From NCBI RefSeq assembly GCF_004339805.1, contig NZ_SLUI01000017.1:36732-100731 (forward strand): 64,000 nt of DNA. Reading direction: 5' to 3'. How positions within the stretch are numbered: the first letter of the stretch is position 1; every line of letters begins with the position of its first letter. This stretch comes from Anaerospora hongkongensis. GTDB taxonomy: Bacteria; Bacillota; Negativicutes; Sporomusales; DSM-15969. Below are positions 18,276-25,735 of this stretch, piece by piece. The notes under the pieces are model-generated. The model saw only the letters and a list, made by a program, of their open reading frames with translations, ran no database searches and had not been told where the DNA came from. A program made the position numbers and the translations under genes.

Positions 18276-19373
18276 TTACAGGAGATTTTTTTGCTGTAAG
18301 GTAGTTTCGGCAATTAATGGCAGTAAATTATCAAAAATGTGGGTATCCTTTCCTGCCATGTAGCCACCACGGTTTTCTCCATCGGCAGCGCGAAAGCAAA
18401 TCATACGGCGGTAAATATCCAATGCAAACCCCGTATCACCCTGTTGGGCAGCATAAAGAATAATCACAGCATACAGGGCCGGCGACTCATAAGGAGAAGC
18501 TGCTGTATGGCTGCTTCTGTCATAGTCGGTCATGACTTTTCCGCTGCGATAGAACTCTCCTTTAATAAATTCCATTAGGCCGTTTGCCGATAACCCCAGT
18601 GACTGCCTGTTAAGGGCAATCAGCATTTGATCAAGCAGGTTTACCTTCTCGGGGAAGTGAAATTCACCGGTTATCGTATCAAATGTTTTCGGATAAAAAA
18701 TGGAACCACCCGGCAGGGAACGAAGCAATTCAAGACTGCGATTGGCGGCAACAGGATAAAAATAGGTCAAAGAAGCGGCCTTTTGTATTGGCGGCGGATA
18801 AAGGTAAGTTAAGGTCAGCGTAGTGGAAGCGGCCTCTGAGCGGGAATCATAGAAATCTACCAATAAGCCTTGCTGCAGGAGGTGCTCATCGACAGCGAGG
18901 CTGATTGCTTTGGCTGTATCCTGCCAGTTAGGATTTGGCCAAAGCTCGTTGGCTTTGAATAAAGCATCCATGATCCTCAGGTCATCAACCAAAGCATTAG
19001 CGGTAACCGTTGTTTGTCCTGCTGACGGAACCTGCCAGGCTATCAGCTTGTTGGGCAGGAGGTAATGGCTGACGAGCGAGTCATAGCATTGCTGAAATAA
19101 AACAGCATCATTTTTCAAAAGTGCATATTGCATCCAAAAGCCCAGTGATTCAGATAAAGAATCACGGCCTGCCACAATATCCTGATTCGCATTGCCGGCT
19201 TCTGCGGGCAGCAGATAAGTAGCCAGTGTGCCATTTGGATTGGTCAGTTTGTTTTTAATAAAAGCTTCTGTGTCGGCGGCAGTATTTTTTGCCGGCATTG
19301 CAAATAATAAGCTGGTGGGAAATATAATAGTACAAAGCAGGATGCAGATAATAAAGGAGTATCTGAATGTCAT
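18276..19373 (-). CDS. Exported GH8-like protein, YdaJ-type (copy 1)
   Basis: A 365-residue protein with an N-terminal signal peptide or anchor (hydrophobic residues ~5-25, then AMPAKN). The rest resembles the alpha/alpha-barrel of glycoside hydrolase family 8 as in the Bacillus exopolysaccharide protein YdaJ. Shared landmarks with the divergent paralogue are NPNGTLATYL, GRDSLSESLGFW (Glu at the usual acid position), ALVDDLRIMDAL, TLTYLYPPP and THIFDNLLPL. It probably trims or processes a surface polysaccharide made by the nearby GT2 synthase. It is divergent from copy 2 (74 bp between starts), so the two share a regulatory region. The catalytic assignment comes from family comparison. Confidence 0.7.
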   Translation of the reverse strand: MTFRYSFIICILLCTIIFPTSLLFAMPAKNTAADTEAFIKNKLTNPNGTLATYLLPAEAGNANQDIVAGRDSLSESLGFWMQYALLKNDAVLFQQCYDSLVSHYLLPNKLIAWQVPSAGQTTVTANALVDDLRIMDALFKANELWPNPNWQDTAKAISLAVDEHLLQQGLLVDFYDSRSEAASTTLTLTYLYPPPIQKAASLTYFYPVAANRSLELLRSLPGGSIFYPKTFDTITGEFHFPEKVNLLDQMLIALNRQSLGLSANGLMEFIKGEFYRSGKVMTDYDRSSHTAASPYESPALYAVIILYAAQQGDTGFALDIYRRMICFRAADGENRGGYMAGKDTHIFDNLLPLIAETTLQQKNLL

Positions 19374-19447
19374 AAAATGCCCTCGTAACGAAGTAAATTT
19401 GTAATGCTATCGTATCATAAAATGTAGCAGAAGCGAGCTGTTAAATT

Positions 19448-20569
19448 ATGAGAACAAAAAGTATGTCCATTTTGACCATAGTTCTGTTGCTTGTCGTTGG
19501 AAGTGGCGCATATCTGTATTTTTACCAGCCCCGTTACTTGGAAACAGAATCATTTATAAAAAAGCATATGCTTAATCCGAATGGGACGCTGGCAACCTAT
19601 CTTAGCGATACGCCGGCTATTTCGCCGGATCTTGCCCATGGCAGAGAAGCGTTGTCAGAGTCGCTGGGCTTATGGCTGGAATATGCTGTTGAGAACAAAG
19701 ACAAAGCCTTGTTTCAACAAAACTATGCCATTTTGCGGCAGTACTTTTTCGCGCCTGAAGGGTTCGTGTACTGGAAAATCTCGCCTGACGGAAAATCAGA
19801 TGTAACGACCAACGCACTTGTTGATGATTTGCGGCTGGTTGATGCCTTATTAGCGGCTCATCAGCTTTGGGGGCAGGAAGAATGGGCTCAGACTGCCGGT
19901 GCCATTGGAAATGCAGTTTCGCTTTACCTGGTTAAAAGTAACACCTTCGTTGATTTCTATGACCGCAAATACAATAAGTCGGCTGATGTCCTTACGCTAT
20001 CCTATCTTGATCCGCGGCCGCTGAAAAAGCTGGGACAGTGGAAGCCTGCCGAGCAGCCGCTGTATGACCGGGCAATTGGTGCTATTCAAGCTATCCCGAA
20101 TGATGGGACCTTTTTTCCGAAATCCTATCACTTGCCTACCGGACAATATGCTTATGACCCGGTAGTTAATCTGATTGATCAGCTGCTAATCGCTTTACAT
20201 CGAGCGTCTCAAGGGATTCCATCTCCGGAGTTGACAGCCTTTTTGAAAAATGAATTTCAAATACGTGGGCTGATCTATGGGGGTTATGACAGGATGTCGC
20301 ACGAGGCGCCCGTGAAGTTTGAGTCTCCGTCGGTTTATGCATTGGCTATTTTATATTCTTTGGAACGAAATGATACGGAGTGGGCACTTGCTCTTTATAA
20401 GCGGATGCTGCAACTTCAGCACCGAAGCGGTGAGTATCAGGGGGGTTATGTATCGGATAATCAGACGCACATCTTTGATAATGTATTTCCTCTGCTCGCG
20501 GAAGTTAGGTTGTACAAGACGAAAATGCTGCCAGTGATGTATATCTGGATGACGGAAGAAAAAAGATAA
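19448..20569 (+). CDS. Membrane-anchored GH8-like protein, YdaJ-type (copy 2)
   Basis: A 373-residue paralogue of the divergent gene. One N-terminal membrane segment (residues ~7-26, ending AYLYFYQP) is followed by the GH8-like domain. Shared positions include LNPNGTLATYL, GREALSESLGLWLEYA, NALVDDLRLVDALL, TLSYLDPRPL and THIFDNVFPLLAE. The anchor differs from copy 1, which looks cleavable, so the pair may act on the same glycan as an anchored and a released form. Its 3' end meets the GT2 synthase gene convergently at a shared hairpin. The substrate is unknown. Confidence 0.7.
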   Translation: MRTKSMSILTIVLLLVVGSGAYLYFYQPRYLETESFIKKHMLNPNGTLATYLSDTPAISPDLAHGREALSESLGLWLEYAVENKDKALFQQNYAILRQYFFAPEGFVYWKISPDGKSDVTTNALVDDLRLVDALLAAHQLWGQEEWAQTAGAIGNAVSLYLVKSNTFVDFYDRKYNKSADVLTLSYLDPRPLKKLGQWKPAEQPLYDRAIGAIQAIPNDGTFFPKSYHLPTGQYAYDPVVNLIDQLLIALHRASQGIPSPELTAFLKNEFQIRGLIYGGYDRMSHEAPVKFESPSVYALAILYSLERNDTEWALALYKRMLQLQHRSGEYQGGYVSDNQTHIFDNVFPLLAEVRLYKTKMLPVMYIWMTEEKR

Positions 20570-20571
20570 AA

Positions 20572-20595
20572 CTAAGCAGGCAAGCGCCTGCTTAG
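20572..20595. terminator. Palindromic terminator overlapping a stop codon
   Basis: CTAAGCAGGC and GCCTGCTTAG flank a 4-nt loop between convergent genes. The hairpin includes the stop codon of the GT2 gene on the minus strand (20592-20594). Confidence 0.55.
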
Positions 20596-21809
20596 AAACG
20601 GTCAGTCTTATCCCACACCGGGCCGGAACTGGAGCCGTGCTGTCTCCGTAAATAACTGTATGTGCCGCGGATCAGCAGGACGAGAAAGAGTTGGGCGTAG
20701 GTGCAGTACATGATAATTGCAACGAAAATGTTGGCCGGTGACAGGCGGTTATCAACCGTCTGGGCACTAATGAGCTGCAAGAGATAGACGGCGTAAGAAT
20801 AGAACCAGAGCAGCAGCAGGGGAGCGGTATAGTGCTCATGAATGGTGCCGGTCAGTCCGAGAATCAGCCAGACATCGGAAGCCAGCAGGAGACCCGCAAA
20901 GCCTACATAAACGATAAATTGCTGCAAGATGTGGACAAGTACCCGGCCGCGCAGCCAGCTGCGCTCATGAAGGGCTTTTGCCAGAATATAAATATTGCCT
21001 TGGCTCCAGCGGGTTCGCTGGCGCAGCCAAACGGCAAATGTCTCTGGCTCCTGTTCCCAGGTAACCGCTTCCGGGACAATAGGCAGCAGGCCGCCTGCTG
21101 CGGTAAGTGTCAGCGTCAGGTCGGCATCTTCTGCCAGGGCATGGGGATCATAGCCGCCTACTTGTTCAATTGCCGCGCGTGATACCAGCATATTGGTACC
21201 TGTAAGGGAACCTGTTCGGAACAATTTCCAGCGCCCGGCCTGCATCAGGAGCTGAAAAACCTGAAACTCCAGTGAGATCATGCGGGTTAGGATATTGCGT
21301 TCTTCATTAATGGTTTTTACGTAGCCAACGGCACCTACTGCCTGGGGAGTAGTGACGGCTGTTTCCACAAGTAAGCGCAAGGCAGCCGGTTCCGGCTGGT
21401 TGTCGGCATCGTACACGGCAAAATACTCGGACTCAGAGATCGACAAGCCGTAGTTTAATACCCGTGATTTTCCTTTGGGCGTTCCTGGAGGCACCAGAAG
21501 GTGCCGAATTCTGGGAAATAAGTCGGCATAGAACTGAGCAATTTCTCCGGAATTATCCTGGGAGTTATCATTTAAAACAAAGACTGTCAGTTTGCCGGGA
21601 TATTCTAACTTGAGCATGGCATCCAGTGTTGAAGCGAGGACAATCCCTTCGTTATAGGCAGGGATAAAAATGCTGACACTGGGATAATCGGGCAGTGCGG
21701 AGCTGGTGCGTTTTTCGATCCGGTACAAAATTCCTGCTACGGTTAAGATCGAATAATACCCTAATAATAGCCAAAAAAAGAGACAAACGGTCAGAAAAAA
21801 CAGGCTCAT
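20592..21809 (-). CDS. Membrane glycosyltransferase family 2, YdaM-like polysaccharide synthase
   Basis: A 405-residue processive-type GT2. An N-terminal membrane segment (residues ~3-25) precedes the GT-A catalytic domain with SIFIPAYNEG near 48, FVLNDNSQDN near 78, the DXD-like AVYDADNQPE near 134, EDADLTLT near 222 and the QXXRW-type QRTRWSQG near 267. Three to four C-terminal membrane helices follow. This architecture is that of cellulose/hyaluronan-type synthases and Bacillus YdaM. It overlaps the upstream degenerate-GGDEF gene by 4 bp (ATGA, 21806-21809), so the two are translationally coupled, which supports joint function in c-di-GMP-controlled exopolysaccharide synthesis. Polymer identity is unknown. 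Confidence 0.85.
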   Translation of the reverse strand: MSLFFLTVCLFFWLLLGYYSILTVAGILYRIEKRTSSALPDYPSVSIFIPAYNEGIVLASTLDAMLKLEYPGKLTVFVLNDNSQDNSGEIAQFYADLFPRIRHLLVPPGTPKGKSRVLNYGLSISESEYFAVYDADNQPEPAALRLLVETAVTTPQAVGAVGYVKTINEERNILTRMISLEFQVFQLLMQAGRWKLFRTGSLTGTNMLVSRAAIEQVGGYDPHALAEDADLTLTLTAAGGLLPIVPEAVTWEQEPETFAVWLRQRTRWSQGNIYILAKALHERSWLRGRVLVHILQQFIVYVGFAGLLLASDVWLILGLTGTIHEHYTAPLLLLWFYSYAVYLLQLISAQTVDNRLSPANIFVAIIMYCTYAQLFLVLLIRGTYSYLRRQHGSSSGPVWDKTDRF

Positions 21810-22636
21810 AAGCGAAGACCCCGGCGATTTGGCTGGACCGGCAGCAGAGGTGAGCCAATGATGGTGAATTTCGCGAATTCCCAGTTGGCAGGAAGCTGTT
21901 CGATCTTCACATCGTACAGTTCAGCCGGGACTGGCGCTGCTGCGTGCAGCTTTTCTTTGAAACGGGCTATAACAAGGGCGCAGCCTTCGCGAGTAGTATT
22001 TTGCAACAACAGCAGGATTTCGGTGGGAGAGCGCTTGCCGGCAAGGTCATATTGCTTGCGTATGGCTTCAAGGGCTGCGCGGCTGAAGTGCTCATGCAGG
22101 CTTTTAAGTGCAAATTCCTTACCATTGGGACAAATTGTAATTGTAACTAAAAATCCCTCTTCTTGACGACGCTTCATCGCCATGTGAATATCCTGGGCGC
22201 GGTATAAAAATTCATTTAACGTTAATATGCCGGTGGCTTCTTCATATTTGTTAAACTGCTGTAAAGCTTTCTCCATTGTTTCTTTATCTCGGGCCAGCGT
22301 TTTACAGAAGAGAACGGTCAGCCAGAACAAACCGGTAGTGAGCATGAATAAGAGTAGCTTGACAATTGTCATAGTCTGCAGGGCTTTGTCCCACTGGTCG
22401 TAAAATGCCGATCCCGTATAAAAAAAGCCGATAGCTAGAAACTCAGCGACCATAACAGCAAAGCCGGCAATCGGCCGCAGCCACAATACCAGCAAATACG
22501 TGAAGATCTGCAGCAAACCGGCGGCGGTTAGCTCATGAGGCAGCAGAACCCAGGCTTGTGCGATATTAGCCACGGCAAATAAATAAAACCCAGCGAACAA
22601 AGAAGAATTCCGACGCAATTGCAGTCCACCTCTCAC
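21806..22636 (-). CDS. Membrane protein with degenerate GGDEF domain, YdaK-like
   Basis: About 276 residues. Four or so membrane helices (within residues 12-110) precede a short linker and a GGDEF-fold domain (ATGILTLNEFLYRAQD near 133 matching the usual DxLTGLxNRR start). The signature loop reads KRSPTEILLLLQN near 205 in place of GGDEF, so cyclase activity is not expected. Length and layout match Bacillus YdaK, a degenerate GGDEF c-di-GMP receptor that controls an exopolysaccharide machine; Listeria PssE is a comparable case. The RxxD site is not obvious. The start is GTG 22636 by longest frame, but GAGAGGTGG lies 7 nt before TTG at 22618, which may be the real start. Confidence 0.7.
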   Translation of the reverse strand: MRGGLQLRRNSSLFAGFYLFAVANIAQAWVLLPHELTAAGLLQIFTYLLVLWLRPIAGFAVMVAEFLAIGFFYTGSAFYDQWDKALQTMTIVKLLLFMLTTGLFWLTVLFCKTLARDKETMEKALQQFNKYEEATGILTLNEFLYRAQDIHMAMKRRQEEGFLVTITICPNGKEFALKSLHEHFSRAALEAIRKQYDLAGKRSPTEILLLLQNTTREGCALVIARFKEKLHAAAPVPAELYDVKIEQLPANWEFAKFTIIGSPLLPVQPNRRGLRL

Positions 22637-22742
22637 CTACGGCGATTATACGCGTATACAGTGTATTTTGGCTTATTTCCGGAGTTTCATTCAATTGCTG
22701 GAGGGCGCCTTACTGTCGATAGTAAAAACTTGGTTCTGAATA

Positions 22743-22771
22743 TTGACATTTCTTTGCAGCCGTGTAATAAT
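22743..22771 (+). promoter_or_regulatory. Promoter of the phenylalanine T-box transcript
   Basis: TTGACA (22743-22748), then TAATAA/AATAAT at 22765-22771 with 16-17 bp spacing, about 45 bp before the first T-box elements. Confidence 0.7.
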
Positions 22772-22814
22772 TTGTGTAACATCATATGCGAAAAACGATA
22801 AAAAGGATAAGTAA

Positions 22815-23060
22815 CTGTAAACAACGTGCAGAGAGCCGGTGGTTGGTGCAAACCGGACGCAGGGTTACAGTGAAATTCACCTTGGAGTTGCAAGTTGAAA
22901 CTGCAAATCGCTTTGCAGCAAGTAGACTGTGCCGGCAGCCACCGTTACCAGGATAGGATATCGGAAATGTTTATTTCTCGTATCTGAAGCGGTAGTAATA
23001 CAAGTTCGGGTGGTAACGCGGGAGTAATCTCGTCCCTATAGGGGACGGGATTTTTTATTT
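22815..23060 (+). ncRNA. T-box leader, predicted phenylalanine (UUC) specifier
   Basis: AGAGAGCCGGTGG, distal GGTTGGTGCAAACC, the Stem III entry AGTAGACTGTGCCGG, the T-box core GGGTGGTAACGCGGGAG (from 23008) and an intrinsic terminator (TCTCGTCCC...GGGGACGGGA then T6) are all visible. The specifier slot reads GAAA-UUC-ACC with UUC at 22876-22878, a Phe codon. This predicts that transcription of the shikimate kinase gene rises when tRNA-Phe is uncharged. Confidence 0.92.
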
Positions 23061-23084
23061 TTATTGCTATAAGGAGCTGATCAT

Positions 23085-23645
23085 ATGGCGGGCAGCCACA
23101 GGCAAAAAAATAACATTGTGCTGATTGGTTTTATGGGGACAGGAAAGACAACGGTAGGACGGCTATTGGCCCAGCGCACCGGCAGAACATTTGTTGATCT
23201 TGATGAAGAAATTGAGCGCTCGGTAGGGTTACCGGTCAGCACAATTTTCGCTCAATACGGAGAAGCCTTTTTTCGGGACCAGGAGCGGCAAATCATCAGG
23301 CAGCTAAGCGACCGGAATGACAGGGTTATTGCAACCGGCGGGGGAGCTGTTCTCTGTGAGGAGAATGTGAGTAACCTTCGACAGTGCGGACTCGTGATTG
23401 CCTTGCAATGTCAACCGGATATCATTGCCAAGCGCATTGCGGGTGATCCTGATGTGCGTCCGTTAGTGAAGCAGGAGAACAGTCTGCAGATCATTACCGG
23501 GTTATTGCAGGAACGCCGCAGCCGGTATGAGGTCGCCAATTTTACGATCGATACAAGCTGGATTACTGCCAGTGAGGTTGTGAGCAAACTGGAGAACCTA
23601 ATTACCATATGGCAGGACTCCGTGTTAGTGACTGAGTCCATTTGA
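23085..23645 (+). CDS. aroK: Shikimate kinase
   Basis: Phosphorylates shikimate with ATP in the common aromatic amino-acid pathway. The 186-residue protein has Walker A GFMGTGKTTVG near residue 16, the shikimate-binding DLDEEIE near 38, FRDQERQ near 62, ATGGGAV near 85 and the lid arginines near DVRPLV. Length is slightly above the usual ~170 residues. The AAGGAG site precedes ATG 23085. The Phe T-box just upstream ties expression of this common-pathway step to phenylalanine status. The next gene starts 75 bp later on the same strand and may be co-transcribed. Confidence 0.93.
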   Translation: MAGSHRQKNNIVLIGFMGTGKTTVGRLLAQRTGRTFVDLDEEIERSVGLPVSTIFAQYGEAFFRDQERQIIRQLSDRNDRVIATGGGAVLCEENVSNLRQCGLVIALQCQPDIIAKRIAGDPDVRPLVKQENSLQIITGLLQERRSRYEVANFTIDTSWITASEVVSKLENLITIWQDSVLVTESI

Positions 23646-23719
23646 CTTTACCCCGGCAAAGTACTATCATAATTTCATTGGATTTATTTGGTATAGGGAA
23701 CATAACAAGAGGTGAGATT

Positions 23720-24103
23720 ATGAAATACACTGGCGAAAAAGCCTTTGTCGGTAAAAGTGGTGTTTTTAAAGTTCTGCAGTATATGCCGGCGGAAGCCGAA
23801 ATTAAGATATCCCTGAAGTCAACCCTTAGTTTTGAGGAAGAAGAGTTCGGTGAAGAGCAGGAAACAGAACTGCTGGACCGGGCGAATGCGGATATCATCA
23901 TTGGAATTGCCTATGATGATATTGATGAAATATGGGAGACGACCAGCCTGAATGTACCCACACTAGGCTTGGCAGGCGTAAACGAATTCCTCTTGGCTTT
24001 GTTTGAGCAGCAGGACCAACTCAGCGCCGTAGAGGATGTCATTGCAGTGCTGAAAGAATTATTAAATCAAAGTGAAGTTGTCTGGGGCGTTGATTATTTC
24101 TAA
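23720..24103 (+). CDS. Acidic conserved-looking protein of unknown function
   Basis: A 127-residue soluble protein, strongly acidic in the middle (FEEEEFGEEQETELLD). It has a hydrophobic strand-rich segment ADIIIGIAYDDIDEIWE and a C-terminal helix (QLSAVEDVIAVLKELLNQ). I do not recognise the family. The start is ATG 23720 with AAGAGGTG just upstream; the frame is open further upstream, but those residues overlap the aroK end. It may be in the aroK transcript and ends at a strong terminator. No signal peptide or membrane segment. Confidence 0.6.
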   Translation: MKYTGEKAFVGKSGVFKVLQYMPAEAEIKISLKSTLSFEEEEFGEEQETELLDRANADIIIGIAYDDIDEIWETTSLNVPTLGLAGVNEFLLALFEQQDQLSAVEDVIAVLKELLNQSEVVWGVDYF

Positions 24104-24122
24104 GCAGCGCCGAAAGAAACGA

Positions 24123-24160
24123 GATGGGAATACTGACGTTTGGCAGTATTCCCATCTTTA
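24123..24160 (+). terminator. Intrinsic terminator of the aroK operon
   Basis: GATGGGAATACTG pairs perfectly with CAGTATTCCCATC, followed by TTTATTG. Confidence 0.85.
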
Positions 24161-24168
24161 TTGTTAGA

Positions 24169-24226
24169 GGGGGTCAGGCTTGACTTATTATAAAAATTGA
24201 CTTATTTTAAATTGTTCTGACCTTTG
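24169..24226. repeat. REP-like inverted repeat remnant
   Basis: GGTCAG (24172-24177) and CTGACC (24217-24222) form an inverted repeat enclosing two direct copies of TTGACTTATT (24180-24189 and 24197-24206). The arrangement resembles the intergenic REP-type or IS200-like end sequences scattered in Firmicute genomes. No transposase is nearby. The rest of the 24104-24377 gap is AT-rich, with no firm signal. Confidence 0.35.
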
Positions 24227-24377
24227 TAAAAAAATAATGATTTCTATATTGGAAAAGAAGGAATTGCAAATAATAAATAGAAGCATATATTAAACAATAA
24301 AGATAATCGATATCATTTAATAAAGAATATCCTTATTCTTAAATACTAGATTAATACACATAAAAGAGGTGTTTCGT

Positions 24378-24923
24378 ATGATGATCTATACTCGTGGCGG
24401 CGACAAGGGGAAAACCAGCTTACTTGACGGAACCCGCGTTCCCAAGAACAGTGCCCGCGTGGACAGTTACGGCACTATTGACGAATTGAACTCTACGCTG
24501 GGGTTTGCCAAGAACTTCTTGGAAGACCCTAAGATGCGGGAGAAGATTCATATCGTACAGCGCGAATTATTTGCCGTAGCTGCCGAACTGGCCGATCCGT
24601 CAGGCCGGGAGTTTTCCTCTAAGCTAACGGAAGAGCATATTACCCGTTTTGAGGGCTGGATTGACGAGTATGTGGCCAAGCTTAGCCCGGCTACCAAATT
24701 TATTGTACCTGGCAGCAACAAGGAATCCGGCATTTTACACATAGCCCGTACCGTGTGCCGCCGGGCGGAGCGACTGATCATCAGTCTGGATGAGCACGAG
24801 CCGGTTAATCCGCTGCTGATTAAGTATATTAACCGCCTGTCGGATGTCTTGTATATCCTGGCCCGTACCGTAGAGGAGCGGCAGGAACTGGTGACGGAAT
24901 ATAGTGATCACCCGATGCAGTAG
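24378..24923 (+). CDS. Cob(I)yrinic acid a,c-diamide adenosyltransferase, PduO type
   Basis: Transfers the adenosyl group of ATP to cob(I)alamin to make adenosylcobalamin. The 181-residue protein has the PduO-family ATP-binding N-terminus TRGGDKGKTSLLDG, then VDSYGTIDELNSTLG, and the C-terminal corrinoid/ATP motif VPGSNKESGILHIARTVCRR near residue 112. The AGAGGTG site lies 7 nt before ATG 24378; the GTG at 24369 is less likely. No cobalamin riboswitch is visible upstream. Its natural terminator appears to have been split. The 5' arm remains 11 nt after the stop and the complete hairpin now lies 14.2 kb away beyond the tail cluster. Confidence 0.92.
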   Translation: MMIYTRGGDKGKTSLLDGTRVPKNSARVDSYGTIDELNSTLGFAKNFLEDPKMREKIHIVQRELFAVAAELADPSGREFSSKLTEEHITRFEGWIDEYVAKLSPATKFIVPGSNKESGILHIARTVCRRAERLIISLDEHEPVNPLLIKYINRLSDVLYILARTVEERQELVTEYSDHPMQ

Positions 24924-24934
24924 TAGCCGTAAAG

Positions 24935-24952
24935 CCTTGTCCTGCCAGATTA
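24935..24952 (+). repeat. Left 18-bp direct repeat of the tail element (attL-like)
   Basis: CCTTGTCCTGCCAGATTA here is identical to 39153-39170. It starts 11 nt after the adenosyltransferase stop and has no matching 3' arm nearby, so it is half a terminator. With the right copy it bounds the tail gene cluster, as expected for site-specific integration or a target duplication. Confidence 0.75.
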
Positions 24953-24971
24953 ATAAAGCAACCTTTCAAAG

Positions 24972-25008
24972 AGACCCGAGTACGAAAAAAACGTACTCGG
25001 GTCTTTAA
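24972..25008 (+). terminator. Intrinsic terminator at the left edge of the tail element
   Basis: AGACCCGAGTACG pairs perfectly with CGTACTCGGGTCT around an A-rich loop, followed by TTTAAATTT. It lies just inside the left repeat and would stop adenosyltransferase transcripts from entering the tail genes. Confidence 0.8.
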
Positions 25009-25179
25009 ATTTATAAGCATCTATACTTTTTTAGGTCAAATTGTACGGATAAATAATAGAAGAACAAAATGGTAGTATGTGTTTTCGGAAGGGGACATTA
25101 GAATTTCCGCAAAAATTTATTTGAAAAATACTACCTAATTTTTCATTTCATGTACGTATAAAGAATAGGGGGTGAAAAT

Positions 25180-25254
25180 ATGTTTTGTCCATTACTTTGT
25201 AGGCAGCTGGTTGGTCTAAGGTTCAAAGCAAAAGATCAAATTGGCAAGTCCTGA
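25180..25254 (+). CDS. Small ORF (24 residues) at the head of the tail cluster
   Basis: ATG 25180 follows AGGGGGTG at suitable spacing and encodes MFCPLLCRQLVGLRFKAKDQ plus four residues, with a CxxxC pair at residues 3-7 and a basic C-terminal half. It is the first translatable frame after the element's left terminator, 37 bp before the tail completion gene. It could be a leader peptide for the tail operon or a small regulatory protein. No family is recognised, and only start context and position support it. The rest of the 24924-25291 gap holds the left repeat, one terminator and an AT-rich promoter-like stretch without a clear -35/-10 pair. Confidence 0.4.
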   Translation: MFCPLLCRQLVGLRFKAKDQIGKS

Positions 25255-25291
25255 TAGTGGTCAGCGGTGCAATGAAGGAGGTGATTGAATC

Positions 25292-25720
25292 ATGAACCGT
25301 GAGGAGATTTACAGCGCTTTGTTCCGAAAGATAGAAGCTATTGAAAACCTGGTCACGGTTAGCCGAGTGTTAAAGCACTGGGACAACGTACCGCCAAGTG
25401 GACAGCCAGCACTTTTTATGACGCAGGCTGGCGAAGTGCCGGTCAGTCGTCCGGGCTTGCCGACGACGTGGAATTTGGCGGTAGATTTACATCTTTACTG
25501 CAATGTTGGGAATGACAGTGAAGCAATACCAGCAGCAGCGATCAATCGGTATCTGGACGCGATTCAAAAAGCGCTGGAGCCGGAGAAAATCAGTGGCTGC
25601 CAGACACTGGGCGGATTAGTGCGCGACGTAAAATTCGGAGAAAAAATTGAAACCTACGAAGGTATGTTAGGGCCGCAGGCGGTGGCGATCATACCAATCA
25701 ATATTATTTTAGAGGATTAA
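25292..25720 (+). CDS. Phage tail completion/terminator-type protein
   Basis: A 142-residue protein with the size and position of a siphovirus tail completion protein, the gene just before the tube protein. The N-terminal helix (EEIYSALFRKIEAIENL) and alternating strand/helix pattern (WNLAVDLHLYCNVG, VAIIPINIILED) are typical of tail terminators that cap the tube and normally join tail to head. A strong AAGGAGGTGATTG site precedes ATG 25292. The head-joining genes normally found upstream are absent. Assigned from synteny and general pattern; no catalytic motif is expected. Confidence 0.65.
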   Translation: MNREEIYSALFRKIEAIENLVTVSRVLKHWDNVPPSGQPALFMTQAGEVPVSRPGLPTTWNLAVDLHLYCNVGNDSEAIPAAAINRYLDAIQKALEPEKISGCQTLGGLVRDVKFGEKIETYEGMLGPQAVAIIPINIILED

Positions 25721-25735
25721 AGGGAGGAATTATTT

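Noticed and set aside
24303..24321. GATAATCGATATCATTT looked like a Fur box before the adenosyltransferase gene
   Set aside because: By eye only about 12 of 19 positions match the Fur consensus in an AT-rich region, and the gene is not an iron gene.
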